DNA of 64,000 nt. Origin: Colwellia sp. PAMC 20917 (GTDB lineage: Bacteria; Pseudomonadota; Gammaproteobacteria; Enterobacterales; Alteromonadaceae). The stretch lies in assembly GCF_001767295.1 (NCBI RefSeq), contig NZ_CP014944.1, positions 2,976,001 to 3,040,000 on the forward strand. The letters are read 5' to 3'. This document shows, one piece after another, positions 45,854 through 57,600 of the stretch (its first letter is position 1; the number at the start of each line of letters is the position of its first letter). Both the position numbers and the translations under genes were made by a program. A model generated the notes under the pieces. The model saw only the letters and a list, made by a program, of their open reading frames with translations. It ran no database searches and was not told where the DNA came from.

Positions 45854-47872
45854 ATGAATTTAACGGTAGCAATGAAAATAATGGGTGGTTTTGCCATTAT
45901 TGCAGTCTTACTAGTAATAACTAGTGCTATATCTCTATGGAATTTGAACATAATTAAAGGCTCTACTGTACAACAAAGTGAGTTGGCGATCCCAACATTA
46001 AAAGGGAGTAACAAGCTTGCTAACACCTTAACCCAAATAGGTAACCTTACTTTACGTGCATACTATCAAACAGAATTAACGCCACTTAATAATAATCTTA
46101 CGGCATATAATCAAGATAAAGATGACTTTACTACTGAGCTGAAAAAATTAAAGCAAGTGGTGCGAAATGAAAACTCTTTATTAACTAATCTAGGTCAAGT
46201 CGATTCAGTTTATGCAGAACTCGAAAAAGAAATAGGATTGGTTTTTAGTAATAGGCAAGCCAGTATTAACCAAGCGCTTATTTTAAGAGAAAAAATAGCT
46301 AACCTTGAAGAAAAAGCTGATGATGCAGCTACGATGTTATTAGACCTTGCCGACCATGACTTAGCTGACACTAAGCTTCAGCGAGCTGTTAGCTTAGGTG
46401 AAAGTATTGAAACCTTACTTAATGGACTAGTAAGCTCAGCACTAGAATATAGAGGTTTAATCGATAGGTCGTCAACAGATTTAGTCGGTAATCAAATATC
46501 CAATAGCTTTGTTGATGTAAATAAATCATTTACCGACATTATATCCGAGTTATCTAATCAAGGCGCCGAAGATGTAGCTGATGATTTGTCTGTTGCTTTG
46601 AGTGAATTAACTGAATTAATTAACTCTAATAATGATATTTTTTCTCACAAAGATAAACAACTCATTGCCCTTAAACTTGCAACAGAAAACTTAGATGCTG
46701 CAGAACGTGACATTAAAAAAGCCAATGCCATTTTAGAAAAACAAGTCGATTTAGCCAATCAAACTGCGATGACGGCTGGTAAACTTGTTCAAGAAAAAGT
46801 GGCCGATGGTAATTCACAAACCATAGGTATTATGATTTTTTCAATTGTTGCCGCAATTGGTATTGCTTGGTTTACACTGCTTAGTATCACCCGACCACTG
46901 TCTTTGGTTAATAAAATGCTTAACATCGTTGCTTCTGGTGATTTATCTCATAAGTTAGATGAAACGGGTAAAGATGAATTTGCTGAATTATCACGTAACT
47001 GTAATTTATTAATTGATAGTTTGCGTACGCTTATTCAAGGGATTGTTAGTCGCTCTACACAACTAGCAACTGCCGCAGAAGAAACTTCAGCGGTAACCGC
47101 ACAAGGTACCATTGCTATTGCAGAACAACGCTCACAAGTTGAACAAGCCGCTTCTGCGACTACGCAAATGAGCAGTACTTCTCAAAGCGTACTATCAAGT
47201 GCTAATGATACATTAGGCGAAATAAAGCAAGCCGATGACGAAGCCAAGCGTATAAAGGTTATTTCTGAACGCAATCGCCAAACTATCGGCTTACTTGCTG
47301 ACGAAGTTGAAGAAGCAGCACAAGTTATTAATAAACTACAGCAAGACAGTGCTTCTATCGGTGGTATTCTTGACGTCATTCGCGGCATAGCAGAGCAAAC
47401 TAACTTACTGGCATTAAACGCAGCTATTGAAGCTGCTCGTGCCGGAGAACAAGGTCGTGGTTTTGCCGTAGTTGCTGATGAAGTAAGAACGCTTGCTAGT
47501 AGAACGCAAGTGTCTACACAAGAAATACAAAACATGATTGAGGTACTGCAAACCGGTGCACAACGAGCTGTTGGCGTTATGGATACGGGTAAAAAGCAAG
47601 CAGCAAATTGTGTAGAGCAGAGCGAAGAAGCTGAGAAAGCGCTGCAAACTATTACTCATTCGGTTCATGAGGCATTTGATAAAAGTACACAAATTGCCGC
47701 AGCTGCTGAAGAACAAAGTGTCGTCGCCCATGAGATTAGCGTTAATTTAGAGTCTATTGTTGCCATTGCCGAACAAACAACGGCAGGTGCACAGCAAACG
47801 GCACAATCAAGTAATGAAGTCGCTAAGTTAGCTGAAGAATTACAACAGTCAGTGCAAGAGTTTAAGCTATAA
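45854..47872 (+). CDS. Methyl-accepting chemotaxis protein
   Basis: The ATG at 45854 ([12 protein letters not shown]) gives 672 residues; a GTG three codons upstream is also open. The first membrane segment is at about 8-30. A helical periplasmic ligand domain follows, then a second membrane segment at about 325-345, a HAMP domain and a long cytoplasmic coiled coil whose tip reads [20 protein letters not shown], the CheA/CheW contact. Helical four-helix-bundle sensing is suggested by heptads in the periplasmic part. The ligand is unknown. A strong terminator follows. Confidence 0.93.
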   Translation: MNLTVAMKIMGGFAIIAVLLVITSAISLWNLNIIKGSTVQQSELAIPTLKGSNKLANTLTQIGNLTLRAYYQTELTPLNNNLTAYNQDKDDFTTELKKLKQVVRNENSLLTNLGQVDSVYAELEKEIGLVFSNRQASINQALILREKIANLEEKADDAATMLLDLADHDLADTKLQRAVSLGESIETLLNGLVSSALEYRGLIDRSSTDLVGNQISNSFVDVNKSFTDIISELSNQGAEDVADDLSVALSELTELINSNNDIFSHKDKQLIALKLATENLDAAERDIKKANAILEKQVDLANQTAMTAGKLVQEKVADGNSQTIGIMIFSIVAAIGIAWFTLLSITRPLSLVNKMLNIVASGDLSHKLDETGKDEFAELSRNCNLLIDSLRTLIQGIVSRSTQLATAAEETSAVTAQGTIAIAEQRSQVEQAASATTQMSSTSQSVLSSANDTLGEIKQADDEAKRIKVISERNRQTIGLLADEVEEAAQVINKLQQDSASIGGILDVIRGIAEQTNLLALNAAIEAARAGEQGRGFAVVADEVRTLASRTQVSTQEIQNMIEVLQTGAQRAVGVMDTGKKQAANCVEQSEEAEKALQTITHSVHEAFDKSTQIAAAAEEQSVVAHEISVNLESIVAIAEQTTAGAQQTAQSSNEVAKLAEELQQSVQEFKL

Positions 47873-47928
47873 GTGCTAATCGCTTTGCTGATAATAGTTA
47901 GCTAATAAATTAATTTTTATTAACGATT

Positions 47929-47968
47929 AAAAAGCCCCCGCTGAGGATAACTTCAGCGGGGGCTTTTT
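47929..47968. terminator. Intrinsic terminator after the chemotaxis gene
   Basis: AAAGCCCCCGCTGA and TCAGCGGGGGCTTT form a GC-rich stem flanked by A- and T-runs, serving both convergent genes. Confidence 0.9.
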
Positions 47969-48029
47969 GTTGATTGCAGCTAACGGGGTAATAATTTATT
48001 GAGATCAGCGCTTGAGCTTATAGCTAATG

Positions 48030-48977
48030 TTACCAACCAATAGATTTAAGCCAACCATTTATTGACCTCAATAACGCTTTTTCAGGGTAATAGCCAATTT
48101 GATTATTGTGCAGTTCAGTTTGTCGATAATAGACTTTCATTTCTTTAACTGCTTGTGCTTTACGAATTTTAGCGGCAGAGATTGCTAATTGCTGCTCTCT
48201 TGACAGATAGATGTCTAAGACAGGAAACTCACTGGACGCCAGTGCTTTAGCAAAGGAGAGGCTTTGCTCTGCAGTATTCATATAACCACTAAGCATGACC
48301 ATAGCACTCGGCGATTGAAGTTTGCCGGTACTGTATAAATTGGCCAGTAATATGGCATGACTGCCTTTTGATACCACAACAAATATACCGGGATAATTTT
48401 TAGCTTTCTCCATCACCGCCGTCATCAGTACGGTCAAACGCTCTTTGTGTGCCAGTAAGGTTTTATCATCCTCTTCGAGTTGAATTGATCGCTTCAATGC
48501 GCGAGAAGGGTAACCTAAAGGGATACTTGGTGGCTGAATAGCTATGGTTGTCCAACCTTGGCTAGGCAGTACTTTTTGTAGATAATTTAAAGCGTTGCTA
48601 CTTTTTGCACTCATTCCCCAGTCAGGGAGCAGTATCATTACCCCTTTTTGATTACTGGCGGTATTTTCATTGATAATGGTAATAAAGTCTTGAGCGCCAG
48701 CTAACATAGGCGTTATTTTTTCAGCCGTTAGGTAATGAGTCAGATCTTGTTCTTGTTGCAGCAGCGAATTAATAGGGGCGAAAATTTCTGGACGTTTTTT
48801 AGGAGCTACTTTACTGGCATCACCGGATTCATCTGCTGTTTTTGTCGCCTCTTGTTGCTCTGGAACTTTTGGCTTTTCGGTTTTATTTTCTTCTTGGTAT
48901 AACAATGCATAACTGTTAATAGTAACAAGGCTAAATAGACAGAAAATGATTAATGAAGCTAAAACACGTAAAGACAT
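48030..48977 (-). CDS. Secreted DUF3530-like protein, alpha/beta-hydrolase-type
   Basis: A signal peptide is followed by a Lys/Glu-rich linker (about 30-70), then a domain with GVMILLPDWGMSAKS and FVVVSKGSHAILLANL. The second places a serine-like nucleophile position as in alpha/beta hydrolases, but G-x-S-x-G is replaced by VSKGSH. I recall this pattern as DUF3530, common in Alteromonadales and uncharacterised. AAGGAA precedes the start. It is co-directional with, and about 4 kb from, rapA-rluA, but not obviously in one operon. Confidence 0.55.
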   Translation of the reverse strand: MSLRVLASLIIFCLFSLVTINSYALLYQEENKTEKPKVPEQQEATKTADESGDASKVAPKKRPEIFAPINSLLQQEQDLTHYLTAEKITPMLAGAQDFITIINENTASNQKGVMILLPDWGMSAKSSNALNYLQKVLPSQGWTTIAIQPPSIPLGYPSRALKRSIQLEEDDKTLLAHKERLTVLMTAVMEKAKNYPGIFVVVSKGSHAILLANLYSTGKLQSPSAMVMLSGYMNTAEQSLSFAKALASSEFPVLDIYLSREQQLAISAAKIRKAQAVKEMKVYYRQTELHNNQIGYYPEKALLRSINGWLKSIGW

Positions 48978-49083
48978 AGGTTCCTTAAAATTATAGGCGG
49001 TGAGTACTTACCGAAAATTGTTTAATGGACGTATGATCAATTATCGGCAAATACTTTATTTTCTTAACCAGAAAAAATGCTTA

Positions 49084-49824
49084 TCAAAGAAACGGGCAAG
49101 GAACTTTGAAAGTGAGTGTCTTTTCTATACATGGATGAGCGAGCTCTAACATTTGCGCATGCAATAATAACCGTGCACTTGCCGTAACCGCTGACTCATG
49201 TGAGTATAATCTGTCACCCAAAATAGGGTGGCCTAAAAATAACATATGGACACGTAGTTGATGAGAACGCCCTGTTATCGGGGTTAATTCAACTAAGGTA
49301 CTTGGTACCGAGTTAGCATCAGTATCGCGTGATAATACTCGGTAATGGGTCAACGACTGCTTACCACGTTCATGGTCAACCATTTGTCGTGGACGATTTG
49401 GCCAGTCACAAATAAGCGGTTGATCGACCGAACCATTATCATCTTTCATATGACCATAGACACGGGCAATATAGCTTTTTTTCGTTTCTCGTTGCTGAAA
49501 CATTCGGCTAATTGCGACATGTGCAGGTTTATGTAACGCCATGATCAATATACCCGATGTTGCCATATCTAATCGATGAACTACCGTTGCCGTTGGTAGC
49601 ACTTTATTCACTCGACTTTGTAAACAATCTTTATGAGCGGGTAAGCGACCTGAAACGGTTAATAAACCACTTTGTTTGTTGAGCACGACAATATCATCGT
49701 CGCGATAAATTATATCAAGATAAGGCGACATAGGCGGGCAATAAACAAACTCAGGGTTTGGCGCCATAGGCACAACTTTTTGTTGTGCCTGCTGATCGTT
49801 TGGAGTTTCGTGTTGGCTTGACAT
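49084..49824 (-). CDS. rluA: rRNA/tRNA pseudouridine synthase RluA
   Basis: RluA converts U746 of 23S rRNA and U32 of some tRNAs to pseudouridine. The catalytic Asp is in VVHRLDMATSGILI, with TGRSHQLRVHML downstream. 246 residues, with an N-terminal extension of about 25 residues relative to E. coli. It starts two bases after the rapA stop on the same strand; rapA-rluA adjacency is conserved in enterics. Confidence 0.92.
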   Translation of the reverse strand: MSSQHETPNDQQAQQKVVPMAPNPEFVYCPPMSPYLDIIYRDDDIVVLNKQSGLLTVSGRLPAHKDCLQSRVNKVLPTATVVHRLDMATSGILIMALHKPAHVAISRMFQQRETKKSYIARVYGHMKDDNGSVDQPLICDWPNRPRQMVDHERGKQSLTHYRVLSRDTDANSVPSTLVELTPITGRSHQLRVHMLFLGHPILGDRLYSHESAVTASARLLLHAQMLELAHPCIEKTLTFKVPCPFL

Positions 49825-49826
49825 CG

Positions 49827-52754
49827 TTAGTTACTCACCACTATTAAACGTATTGCTTCAAATTTCAACTGTGCTTTACCTATGTAGTGGCTTAATTCAC
49901 TTTGTTGTACTTTGATAAAGTCGAGCTCCTGCTGGCGAACACTTGGATTGATGGTTTTTAGTGCAGTTAAGCGTTGAAATTCTGCATCTAGTGTTTTATG
50001 CATATTGGCTAGGGCTTTTTCTTGAATACTCAAAACTTGCGGCTTAGCATGCGCTTCAGCTTTTGCTACTAACGGTGTTACTTGATCTTTCAAAGCTTTA
50101 ACCAATTGAAGCGCCACTTGTTTTTTAACGGGTGCAAGCTGTTGGTCTAGAACATTTTCACCCACTTTGTCTGCCAAGTCAGTGCCATTCTTATCAACCA
50201 AAACACGTATGGGTGTCGTCGGTAAATAACGACCCAGCTGTAAGTGATTGGGAGCGGTCGCTTCGATAGTAAAAATACATTCAATAAAAAATGTTCCTGC
50301 CGGCAATGCTGGGTTCTTCAGTAAACCTATGCTCGAGTTACCCGTTTGATCACTGAGCACTAAATCCATTGCGCCGCGCACCATAGGGTGGTCCCAAGTT
50401 AATAAGTGATAATCTTCACAAGCTAGCGCAGTATCTCGGTTAAAAGTAATGGTTGTACCATCATCAGGCAAGCAAGGGAAATTACCACAAAGCATGTGCT
50501 CACTAGGCTGTAAAGCGATGGCATTATCTGACTTGTCGTCTTGAGTGATACCAAAAACATCAAGTACTTGAAACATAAATTGTGGTAATTCAATTTGTTG
50601 GTCCAGAGCTGAAATTTCTTTAACTAGTTGGTGTGAGCGGCCTTGACCAGAAGAACGTAACTCTAGTAACTTATCCCGTCCTGACTCTAATTCCGCTTTA
50701 AGGGTTAAGTGCTCATCATGACTTTCATCGATTAACTTTTCTGCGGCTGTCGACTGCCACTGCGCCGTTAAGGCTAAATCAAACAGTTTATCACCAAACT
50801 TATCAAAAATTGCTCGGCCAGTGATACAAGTATGTTCAAAAGCGTTTAAACCATTTTGATACCAGTCAAAAAGTAACCCTTGCGCAGAGTCAGTAAAATA
50901 GGGGACATGCAAACGAATGGTTTGTGTTTGTCCAATACGGTCTAAACGACCAATGCGCTGTTCTAAAAGATCGGGGTTGCTAGGTAAATCGAATAACACT
51001 AAGTGATGAGCGAATTGGAAGTTTCGACCTTCACTGCCTATTTCAGAACAGAGTAAACATTGTGCACTGTCTTCGTCTTGGGCAAAATAAGCAGCGGCTT
51101 TGTCGCGTTCGAATATACTCAAACCTTCATGAAAGACCGCTGCACGAATACCTTCTTTTACGCGCAACGCCGCTTCCAAGTCAATCGCAGTTTGTGCATG
51201 CGCACAAATGACCAATAACTTTTCTTTTTTCAATGTTTGTAATAGTTCGATTAAGTAGTCAACACGGGGGTCGATATCCGTCCAATTTTCATGGCTGTTT
51301 AACGAAAACAGAATTTCAGGCGTAAAAACTTGTTTAGCTTGAGCCAAGGTTTTTAAATTTTCACTAGTATCCGATAATAAAAACTCATTGATTTGCTCTT
51401 GATAAGCCTCTGGTAAAGCTAAAGGTGTTGAATGCAATTCACGCTCAGGGAAACCTTTTATGGTATTTCTGCTGTTTCTAAAAAGAATACGGCCTGTGCC
51501 ATGACGGTCGAGTAGTTGTGTTAGCACTTGTTCACGTGATGCATCTTGCGCAAGGATTTCATTATCGCTGGGCAATGCTATATTGATATTTATTAAATGT
51601 TGACTGATATCGGTTTCTTTTAATAGCTTAGTCAATGTTGCTTGTTGTGCTGGCGACAAAGCATCTTTAGCAACCAAGGCATTGGCGGCATTGGCGACTT
51701 CAGTATAATGGCTTTCTTCTTCTGTAAATTTTTGATAATCAAAAAAACGGTCAGGGTCAAGCAAGCGTAAACGTGCAAAGTGGCTTTCATGACCAAGTTG
51801 ATCTGGTGTTGCTGTTAATAACAAAACCCCAGGGATAGTTTGGGCTAGTTGCTCAATACATAAATATTCAATGCTTGGGTTGTCTTGATGCCAATTTAAG
51901 TGGTGAGCTTCATCAACTACCATTAAATCCCAGTCCTCAGCAATGAGCTCTTCATACCACTGTGGATTTTTGGTAACAAAATCTAAATTAACCAAAACGA
52001 GTTGTTCAGTACTAAATGGATTTTCTTGTTCACCTGAGTTTTTTATTTCTTGGCAACGTTCACTATCAAAAATACTAAAATGTAAGTTAAAGCGGCGTAA
52101 CATTTCTACCAACCACTGATGCATAAGTGATTCAGGGACAATAATTAAAATACGTTGCGCACGTCCAGTAACGAGCTGCTGGTGAATAATGAGGCCAGCT
52201 TCAATGGTTTTACCTAAACCAACTTCATCGGCAAGTAACACGCGAGGTGCAAATCTACAGCCAACTTCTTCAGCGATATAAAGTTGATGGGGTATTAAAC
52301 TGACTCTGCCACCACTTAAACCCATTAATGGCGATTGCTGCTGAGTATGCTGGTGTTTCAAGCTATCTTTTCGTAAACGAAACCAGTCGAGACGGTCAAC
52401 TTGACCATTAAGCAATCGATCGTGCGGTTTATTAAATTTGATAAAGTGGTCAATCATCACTTCTTTTAGCGACGTTTCTTCACCGGTATCTTGGCGCTTA
52501 CCATGGTAAGTGAGTAAGTTGTCAATATCTTCAACTTCTTCAACGATAAGCATCCAGCCTTCGTGGCTAGGAATACTATCCCCTTGGTTGAAAATAACAC
52601 GTGTTAATGGTGCATTTGCTATGGCATATTGGCGCGATTCACCGGTAGCGGTAAATAAAATAGAAACAAAACGGTGTTCAACCGTTAGTACCGTGCCTAA
52701 TCCTTGATCCGACTCTCCGTCACTTATCCATCGTTGACCAGGGTAAAAAACCAT
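49827..52754 (-). CDS. rapA: RNA polymerase recycling ATPase RapA (HepA)
   Basis: RapA is a Swi2/Snf2-type ATPase bound to RNA polymerase that helps release stalled or post-termination complexes. The start at 52754 (MVFYPGQRWISDGES, GGAG seven bases upstream) matches the E. coli N-terminus; the frame runs 24 residues further without support. Walker A is LLADEVGLGKTIEAG, the DEAH box is VVDEAHHL, and motif VI is QRIGRLDRIGQ. 975 residues, close to the E. coli length. Confidence 0.96.
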   Translation of the reverse strand: MVFYPGQRWISDGESDQGLGTVLTVEHRFVSILFTATGESRQYAIANAPLTRVIFNQGDSIPSHEGWMLIVEEVEDIDNLLTYHGKRQDTGEETSLKEVMIDHFIKFNKPHDRLLNGQVDRLDWFRLRKDSLKHQHTQQQSPLMGLSGGRVSLIPHQLYIAEEVGCRFAPRVLLADEVGLGKTIEAGLIIHQQLVTGRAQRILIIVPESLMHQWLVEMLRRFNLHFSIFDSERCQEIKNSGEQENPFSTEQLVLVNLDFVTKNPQWYEELIAEDWDLMVVDEAHHLNWHQDNPSIEYLCIEQLAQTIPGVLLLTATPDQLGHESHFARLRLLDPDRFFDYQKFTEEESHYTEVANAANALVAKDALSPAQQATLTKLLKETDISQHLININIALPSDNEILAQDASREQVLTQLLDRHGTGRILFRNSRNTIKGFPERELHSTPLALPEAYQEQINEFLLSDTSENLKTLAQAKQVFTPEILFSLNSHENWTDIDPRVDYLIELLQTLKKEKLLVICAHAQTAIDLEAALRVKEGIRAAVFHEGLSIFERDKAAAYFAQDEDSAQCLLCSEIGSEGRNFQFAHHLVLFDLPSNPDLLEQRIGRLDRIGQTQTIRLHVPYFTDSAQGLLFDWYQNGLNAFEHTCITGRAIFDKFGDKLFDLALTAQWQSTAAEKLIDESHDEHLTLKAELESGRDKLLELRSSGQGRSHQLVKEISALDQQIELPQFMFQVLDVFGITQDDKSDNAIALQPSEHMLCGNFPCLPDDGTTITFNRDTALACEDYHLLTWDHPMVRGAMDLVLSDQTGNSSIGLLKNPALPAGTFFIECIFTIEATAPNHLQLGRYLPTTPIRVLVDKNGTDLADKVGENVLDQQLAPVKKQVALQLVKALKDQVTPLVAKAEAHAKPQVLSIQEKALANMHKTLDAEFQRLTALKTINPSVRQQELDFIKVQQSELSHYIGKAQLKFEAIRLIVVSN

Positions 52755-53109
52755 ATAAAAACTCCAAAAATTAAAACCTTGCACGATTTTTAAAAACTTG
52801 TGCAACAGAACACGCCAATACGGCATTAAAAAAGGGCGCTATAGTAACGTTAATCATAGTTAGGATCACCAAAAAATGCCGAGAATTTACAAAAGGCGGC
52901 AATAAAGTTTGTCTAAGGACAAATAATCTTTCGATGCCACTTGCCAGTGATAAATTTAGCTGGCAAAGTAAAGTTATCATTCACGTAATAAGGTGATCGG
53001 TAAAGGTATAGTTACTGTTTTTGGTTTTTTAGTCGCAGTTGAAGACTAAGTGATTAAGCTTACTTAACGATTCTTCTGTGTCACGTTAACTTAGATAGGA
53101 GATCTTTGT
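52755..53109. other. 355-bp divergent promoter region of rapA and phoH-type gene
   Basis: No gene is visible. Both flanking genes read outwards, so their promoters must be here. I could not assign boxes with confidence. Confidence 0.4.
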
Positions 53110-54489
53110 ATGAATGATGAAAAAATTCTTTACGTATTAGACACAAATATTTTATTACACGAACCTTTCGCTTTTCTCTCTTTTAAAGAGCACGACGTGG
53201 TCGTCCCCATGACTGTGCTTGAAGAATTAGACTCCATTAAAGACCGCCGCAAAGATGTTAGTCGAGATGCCCGTGTTGCGATACGAGCACTTGAAGATAT
53301 GCTTGTCGATGCCACTCCTGAAGAAGTGCTTGCGGGTGTTAAATTACCTCAAAATGATGACGAACATCCCAGCGGTTGTTTATCAATTTTTAATGATTAT
53401 ACCTTAGAGCAAAAAGCTGGCCGGTTATCTTTTAATGAAAATGACAATCGTATTATTAACGCCGCTTTATACCTACAGGAAAAAAGGGCGCCCAATAAAG
53501 TTGTCTTGGTCACTAAAGATATTAATATGCGCTTAAAAGCTAAAGGCGCAGGTTTAGCTTATGTTGAAGATTACCGTACAGATCAGCTCATCGACGATAT
53601 TAAATTTTTAACGAAAGGCTATCACAAGTTTGAAGGTGACTTTTGGCAACATGTTAATGAGTGTGAAAGTGAAACTGAAGGCCGAAATACCACCCACTAT
53701 GTTAAGCGTGATGTCCTTCCTAATACTTACATGAATGAATACCTTATTGATGAGAGTGAGAACTTTGCTGGCAAAGTTACTGGTTGGGATGATGAAAAAT
53801 TGTCGATAATGGATTTAAGCCGAGACCGTTTAATGGCAAAACAAGCGTGGGGGATCCATCCAAAAAATATTTATCAGGGGATGGCACTGGATGCTTTGCT
53901 TGACCCAAGCATAGATTTAGTGATTCTTACTGGGCCAGCCGGTTGCGGTAAAACACTGCTAGCGCTGGCGTCAGCGCTTGAACAAGTCATAGAACGTGGC
54001 CTCTACGATAAAGTCATCGTTACGCGCAGTACTCCTGAAATTGCTGAGTCTATTGGCTTTTTACCCGGAACTGAAGAAGAAAAAATGGCGCCTTGGCTCG
54101 CGGCTATTACCGATTCATTAGAAGTGTTGCATAAACAAGATGAAAATATGAATGGTAGCCTTGATTACATCATGGAAAAAGCCAATATTCAGTTTAAGTC
54201 AGTGAATTTTATGCGTGGTAGAAGTATTCAAAATTCTTTGGTTTTACTCGACGAATGTCAAAACTTAACGGCATCACAACTAAAAACAATCATCACTCGT
54301 TGCGGTGAGGGGACTAAGCTGGTTTGTTCTGGTAATCTTGCTCAAATTGATAGTAATTATTTAACGGCGGTTACGTCAGGGCTAACCTATATTGTTGAAC
54401 GTTTTAAAAACTTCTCAGGTAGCTCAACTATTAATCTAAATGGTGTAGTGAGAAGTCGATTAGCTTCTTTTGCCGAGGAAAACTTATAG
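53110..54489 (+). CDS. PIN-domain and PhoH-family ATPase
   Basis: The N-terminal PIN nuclease domain (about 5-140) has YVLDTNILLHEP and RDARVAIRAL with further acidic positions (NENDNRIINAA, VTKDINMRLKA). The C-terminal PhoH domain (about 240-450) has Walker A in LTGPAGCGKTLLAL and Walker B in SLVLLDECQNL. This YlaK/PhoH2-type layout is associated with RNA unwinding and cleavage. AGGAG precedes the ATG. 459 residues; divergent from rapA. Confidence 0.9.
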   Translation: MNDEKILYVLDTNILLHEPFAFLSFKEHDVVVPMTVLEELDSIKDRRKDVSRDARVAIRALEDMLVDATPEEVLAGVKLPQNDDEHPSGCLSIFNDYTLEQKAGRLSFNENDNRIINAALYLQEKRAPNKVVLVTKDINMRLKAKGAGLAYVEDYRTDQLIDDIKFLTKGYHKFEGDFWQHVNECESETEGRNTTHYVKRDVLPNTYMNEYLIDESENFAGKVTGWDDEKLSIMDLSRDRLMAKQAWGIHPKNIYQGMALDALLDPSIDLVILTGPAGCGKTLLALASALEQVIERGLYDKVIVTRSTPEIAESIGFLPGTEEEKMAPWLAAITDSLEVLHKQDENMNGSLDYIMEKANIQFKSVNFMRGRSIQNSLVLLDECQNLTASQLKTIITRCGEGTKLVCSGNLAQIDSNYLTAVTSGLTYIVERFKNFSGSSTINLNGVVRSRLASFAEENL

Positions 54490-54516
54490 GGACAGCTGAT
54501 TTTATAGGGGATATTA

Positions 54517-54537
54517 AAAGGCTCATTTTGAGCCTTT
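54517..54537 (+). terminator. Hairpin after the PhoH-type gene
   Basis: AAAGGCTCA-TTT-TGAGCCTTT lies 28 bp after the stop, without a long T-tract. Confidence 0.6.
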
Positions 54538-54651
54538 AGTTTTTGATAATTGACCGACTTAGCCGTGTGACTAGTTATCAAAGACTATTTTAAGTAAGAT
54601 GTATTAATTGTTATAAATTAAAATTATCTGAATAAATATAAGGTTGCAACA

Positions 54652-57600
54652 GTGTTTGATAAGTCATCTAAAGAACAGGTGTTTAGTCGTTACAATCGTT
54701 CTGTTTTGGCTGTATTTATTGTAATAACATTGATTGCTATGTCGATAGCGTCTTACCGGTATTTTATTGAGTTAGAGTCTTACCAAGCACGAGAACTTCG
54801 CACCTTAACTACACGTGCTAAGCAGTTAGAAAATACCTTGATTTTGGGCTTGAAAAGTATTGCTGGCATTAAAAAGTTTGCTAATTATCATCTTTCTTTC
54901 CCCGAAGAGTTACTTGCTACAACTCCCCCACTTGAACAAGATGGTAATGAATTCTATTTAAAGAAAAATAGTCGAGATTCTTTTGCTCATCGAAAAAATT
55001 ACCGAGGAAGTATAACGGGTATCGGTCAGGTTGCTGATTTTGATGAGTTACAAAAGCAAGAGCTGGCAATGGCAAATGCGTTAACACCAGCATTTATTAT
55101 TGCCAAAAATTCAATTAAAGAATCTAATTGGTTTTATTACATTTCTTTAAATCAATTCGTTAGCCTTTATCCTTGGATAGGGCGTGATAGTTGGCGGTTC
55201 TCAGAGCGTAACTTAAATAATGACAATATCAATAGCATTAAAACGCTGTTGCCTGGCGACGACAATTTTTTTTGGTCACCACCTTATTTAGATTCAGCAG
55301 GTAAAGGCTTGAGTGCTTCGTTAGGCACAGCCGTCTATCGTAATCGGTCACTCGCTGGCGCGGTACTAATGGATTTTAGTTTATCAAGTTTGAGTGACGG
55401 TTTGCCTGATATTAGTAAACCTAATCAAGCGTTAGTACTGCTTGATGAAAAAAACAATGTTCTCATCCACAAAACGGCTGACAATCAAGCCTTATCAACC
55501 AAGCTGACTTGGCAAGATATTGCACCAAAGCAATTAGCAAGCTATTCCTATCAACGCATTAATCAATTACCCGACAGTCACAAAGAGGGCACTTGGCTCA
55601 TTCAAAAATATCAACTACCTATTAATGGTTGGGTTCTTCTTAAGTACCAACCTTATCAAGAATTTACCGCCTCTATTTTTAATCGATTTATCTTGATGTT
55701 GGTTTTGTTTTTTTTAGGGCTATTTGCCTTTATGAGTATCATCTATATCGTAACGCGCAAAACATTTATGAAACCAACTAAAGAATTTATTAATCATATT
55801 GAGCATTGCTCGCATGGTGATCCAGGTAAAGTAAAACCTCCAGCAGACTGGTCATATTGGTTTAAAATTGTTGAAGATATTTTTGGACAAAATCGTACCT
55901 TATTGCAACAAATGAAAGATCAAAATGTGATTCTTGATACGCGTGTTAACGAAAAAACCCAAGCGTTACGCCTTAAAAGTGAACAACACCAACGTGACTA
56001 TGCTTTGCTGCGTTCAGTGATGGATGCTATTCCTGATTACATCATTTTTAACGACTTAGATGGCAACATGATGGGGTATAACAAAGCGTTTGAAAACTTT
56101 GTTCAAGCAGGCTCATTAGATCTCATTGGTAAGTGTAGTAATGAAGTGGTCAGTGTCGAATTAGGTCAATCATTAGTCGCTATGTCTAAAGCGTCATTAA
56201 CACGATCAACAGAACAAGGATTAGCACAGGTTGTTGAAACACCAGCTAATACTTATGAGGTTTTTAGTAACCAGTTATATAGTCAAACCGCTGAAATTGT
56301 TGGCACTATCAATTTAGTACGTGATGTTACCTCGCAGTATTCGGCGAATGTCGCTTTGGAACAAGCAAAAAACCAAGCTGAATATGCTAACCAAGCAAAA
56401 AGTCAGTTTTTAGCTAATATGAGCCATGAAATACGCACGCCAATTAATGCGATTAAAGGCATGCTATTTTTGTTAGCCAGAACACGTTTAACGAATGAGC
56501 AGCAGCAACATATATTAAATGCTGAAGGTGCATCTGTGTCTCTTTTACATTTGGTTGATGAAGTACTTGATTTAGCTAAAATAGAATCGGGCAATATGTC
56601 TGTTATAAAAATGCCCGCTAGTATTGATAAAATAGTCGATCAAGCCGTAAAACTGAATATCGGTATGATCAGTGAAAAACAATTATCTCTAAAGATAAAT
56701 ATTGCGGTTGATGTGCCAGATATTGTCTTAACTGATGATCTGAGATTGGTGCAAGTACTAACAAACTTACTTAACAATGCGATGAAGTTCACCCACCAAG
56801 GTGAAATTTCACTAACAGTTGAAAAAGTTAATACGGGCAATGATGCTGCAGGCACCACCTTTGATGACTCACCGGTATTAGTACGCTTTATCGTTGCTGA
56901 TACCGGTATAGGTATAGCTAAAGAAAAACAAGGTCACTTATTTGAAGCGTTTCGTCAAGCAGATGAATCGATGACCCGCGAATATGGTGGTTCAGGATTA
57001 GGATTATCTATTTGTCAGCAAATTATCAATCTTTTATCGGGTGACATATCCTTGAAAAGTGACTTAGGTAAAGGCACTAGTTTTACTTTTGTTTTACCTT
57101 TTAACCTTGTTGAAAATAAGGCCTTAAGCAAAAAATCAGCACTGACCTTGTGCAGTTATTCTCACGTATTATCTGAATCGTTAATAGGTCATCTAGCGGG
57201 CTCTCAAATAAGCCATGTTAATATCACGGCTTTATCGGAACTCGACAAATATAAGAACAATGAAAATGTAGCGCTGATTATTGACGAACAGAGCATTAAT
57301 GAACATCCAGAAAAAATATATCAAAGCTGTCTTGATAACCAGATTTTATTAGCGATAAGTCATCCAATGGCTAAAGGTATTTCCAGTGAAATCATTGAAC
57401 GTATTGAGGCATTAAAACTTTCTTATATCTTGCTAGAAAAACCACTTTATCGAAGCTTTATCAGTAAGCTATTTTCGGTCATAACAGCTAGAGAGCTTGC
57501 GGCTGAAACAGCCATTGACGAATCGATTCCTTTGCAAAGCCTATCGCAAGACATTGATAATTTAAAAGGTATTAATGTTTTATTGGTTGAGGATAACTTA

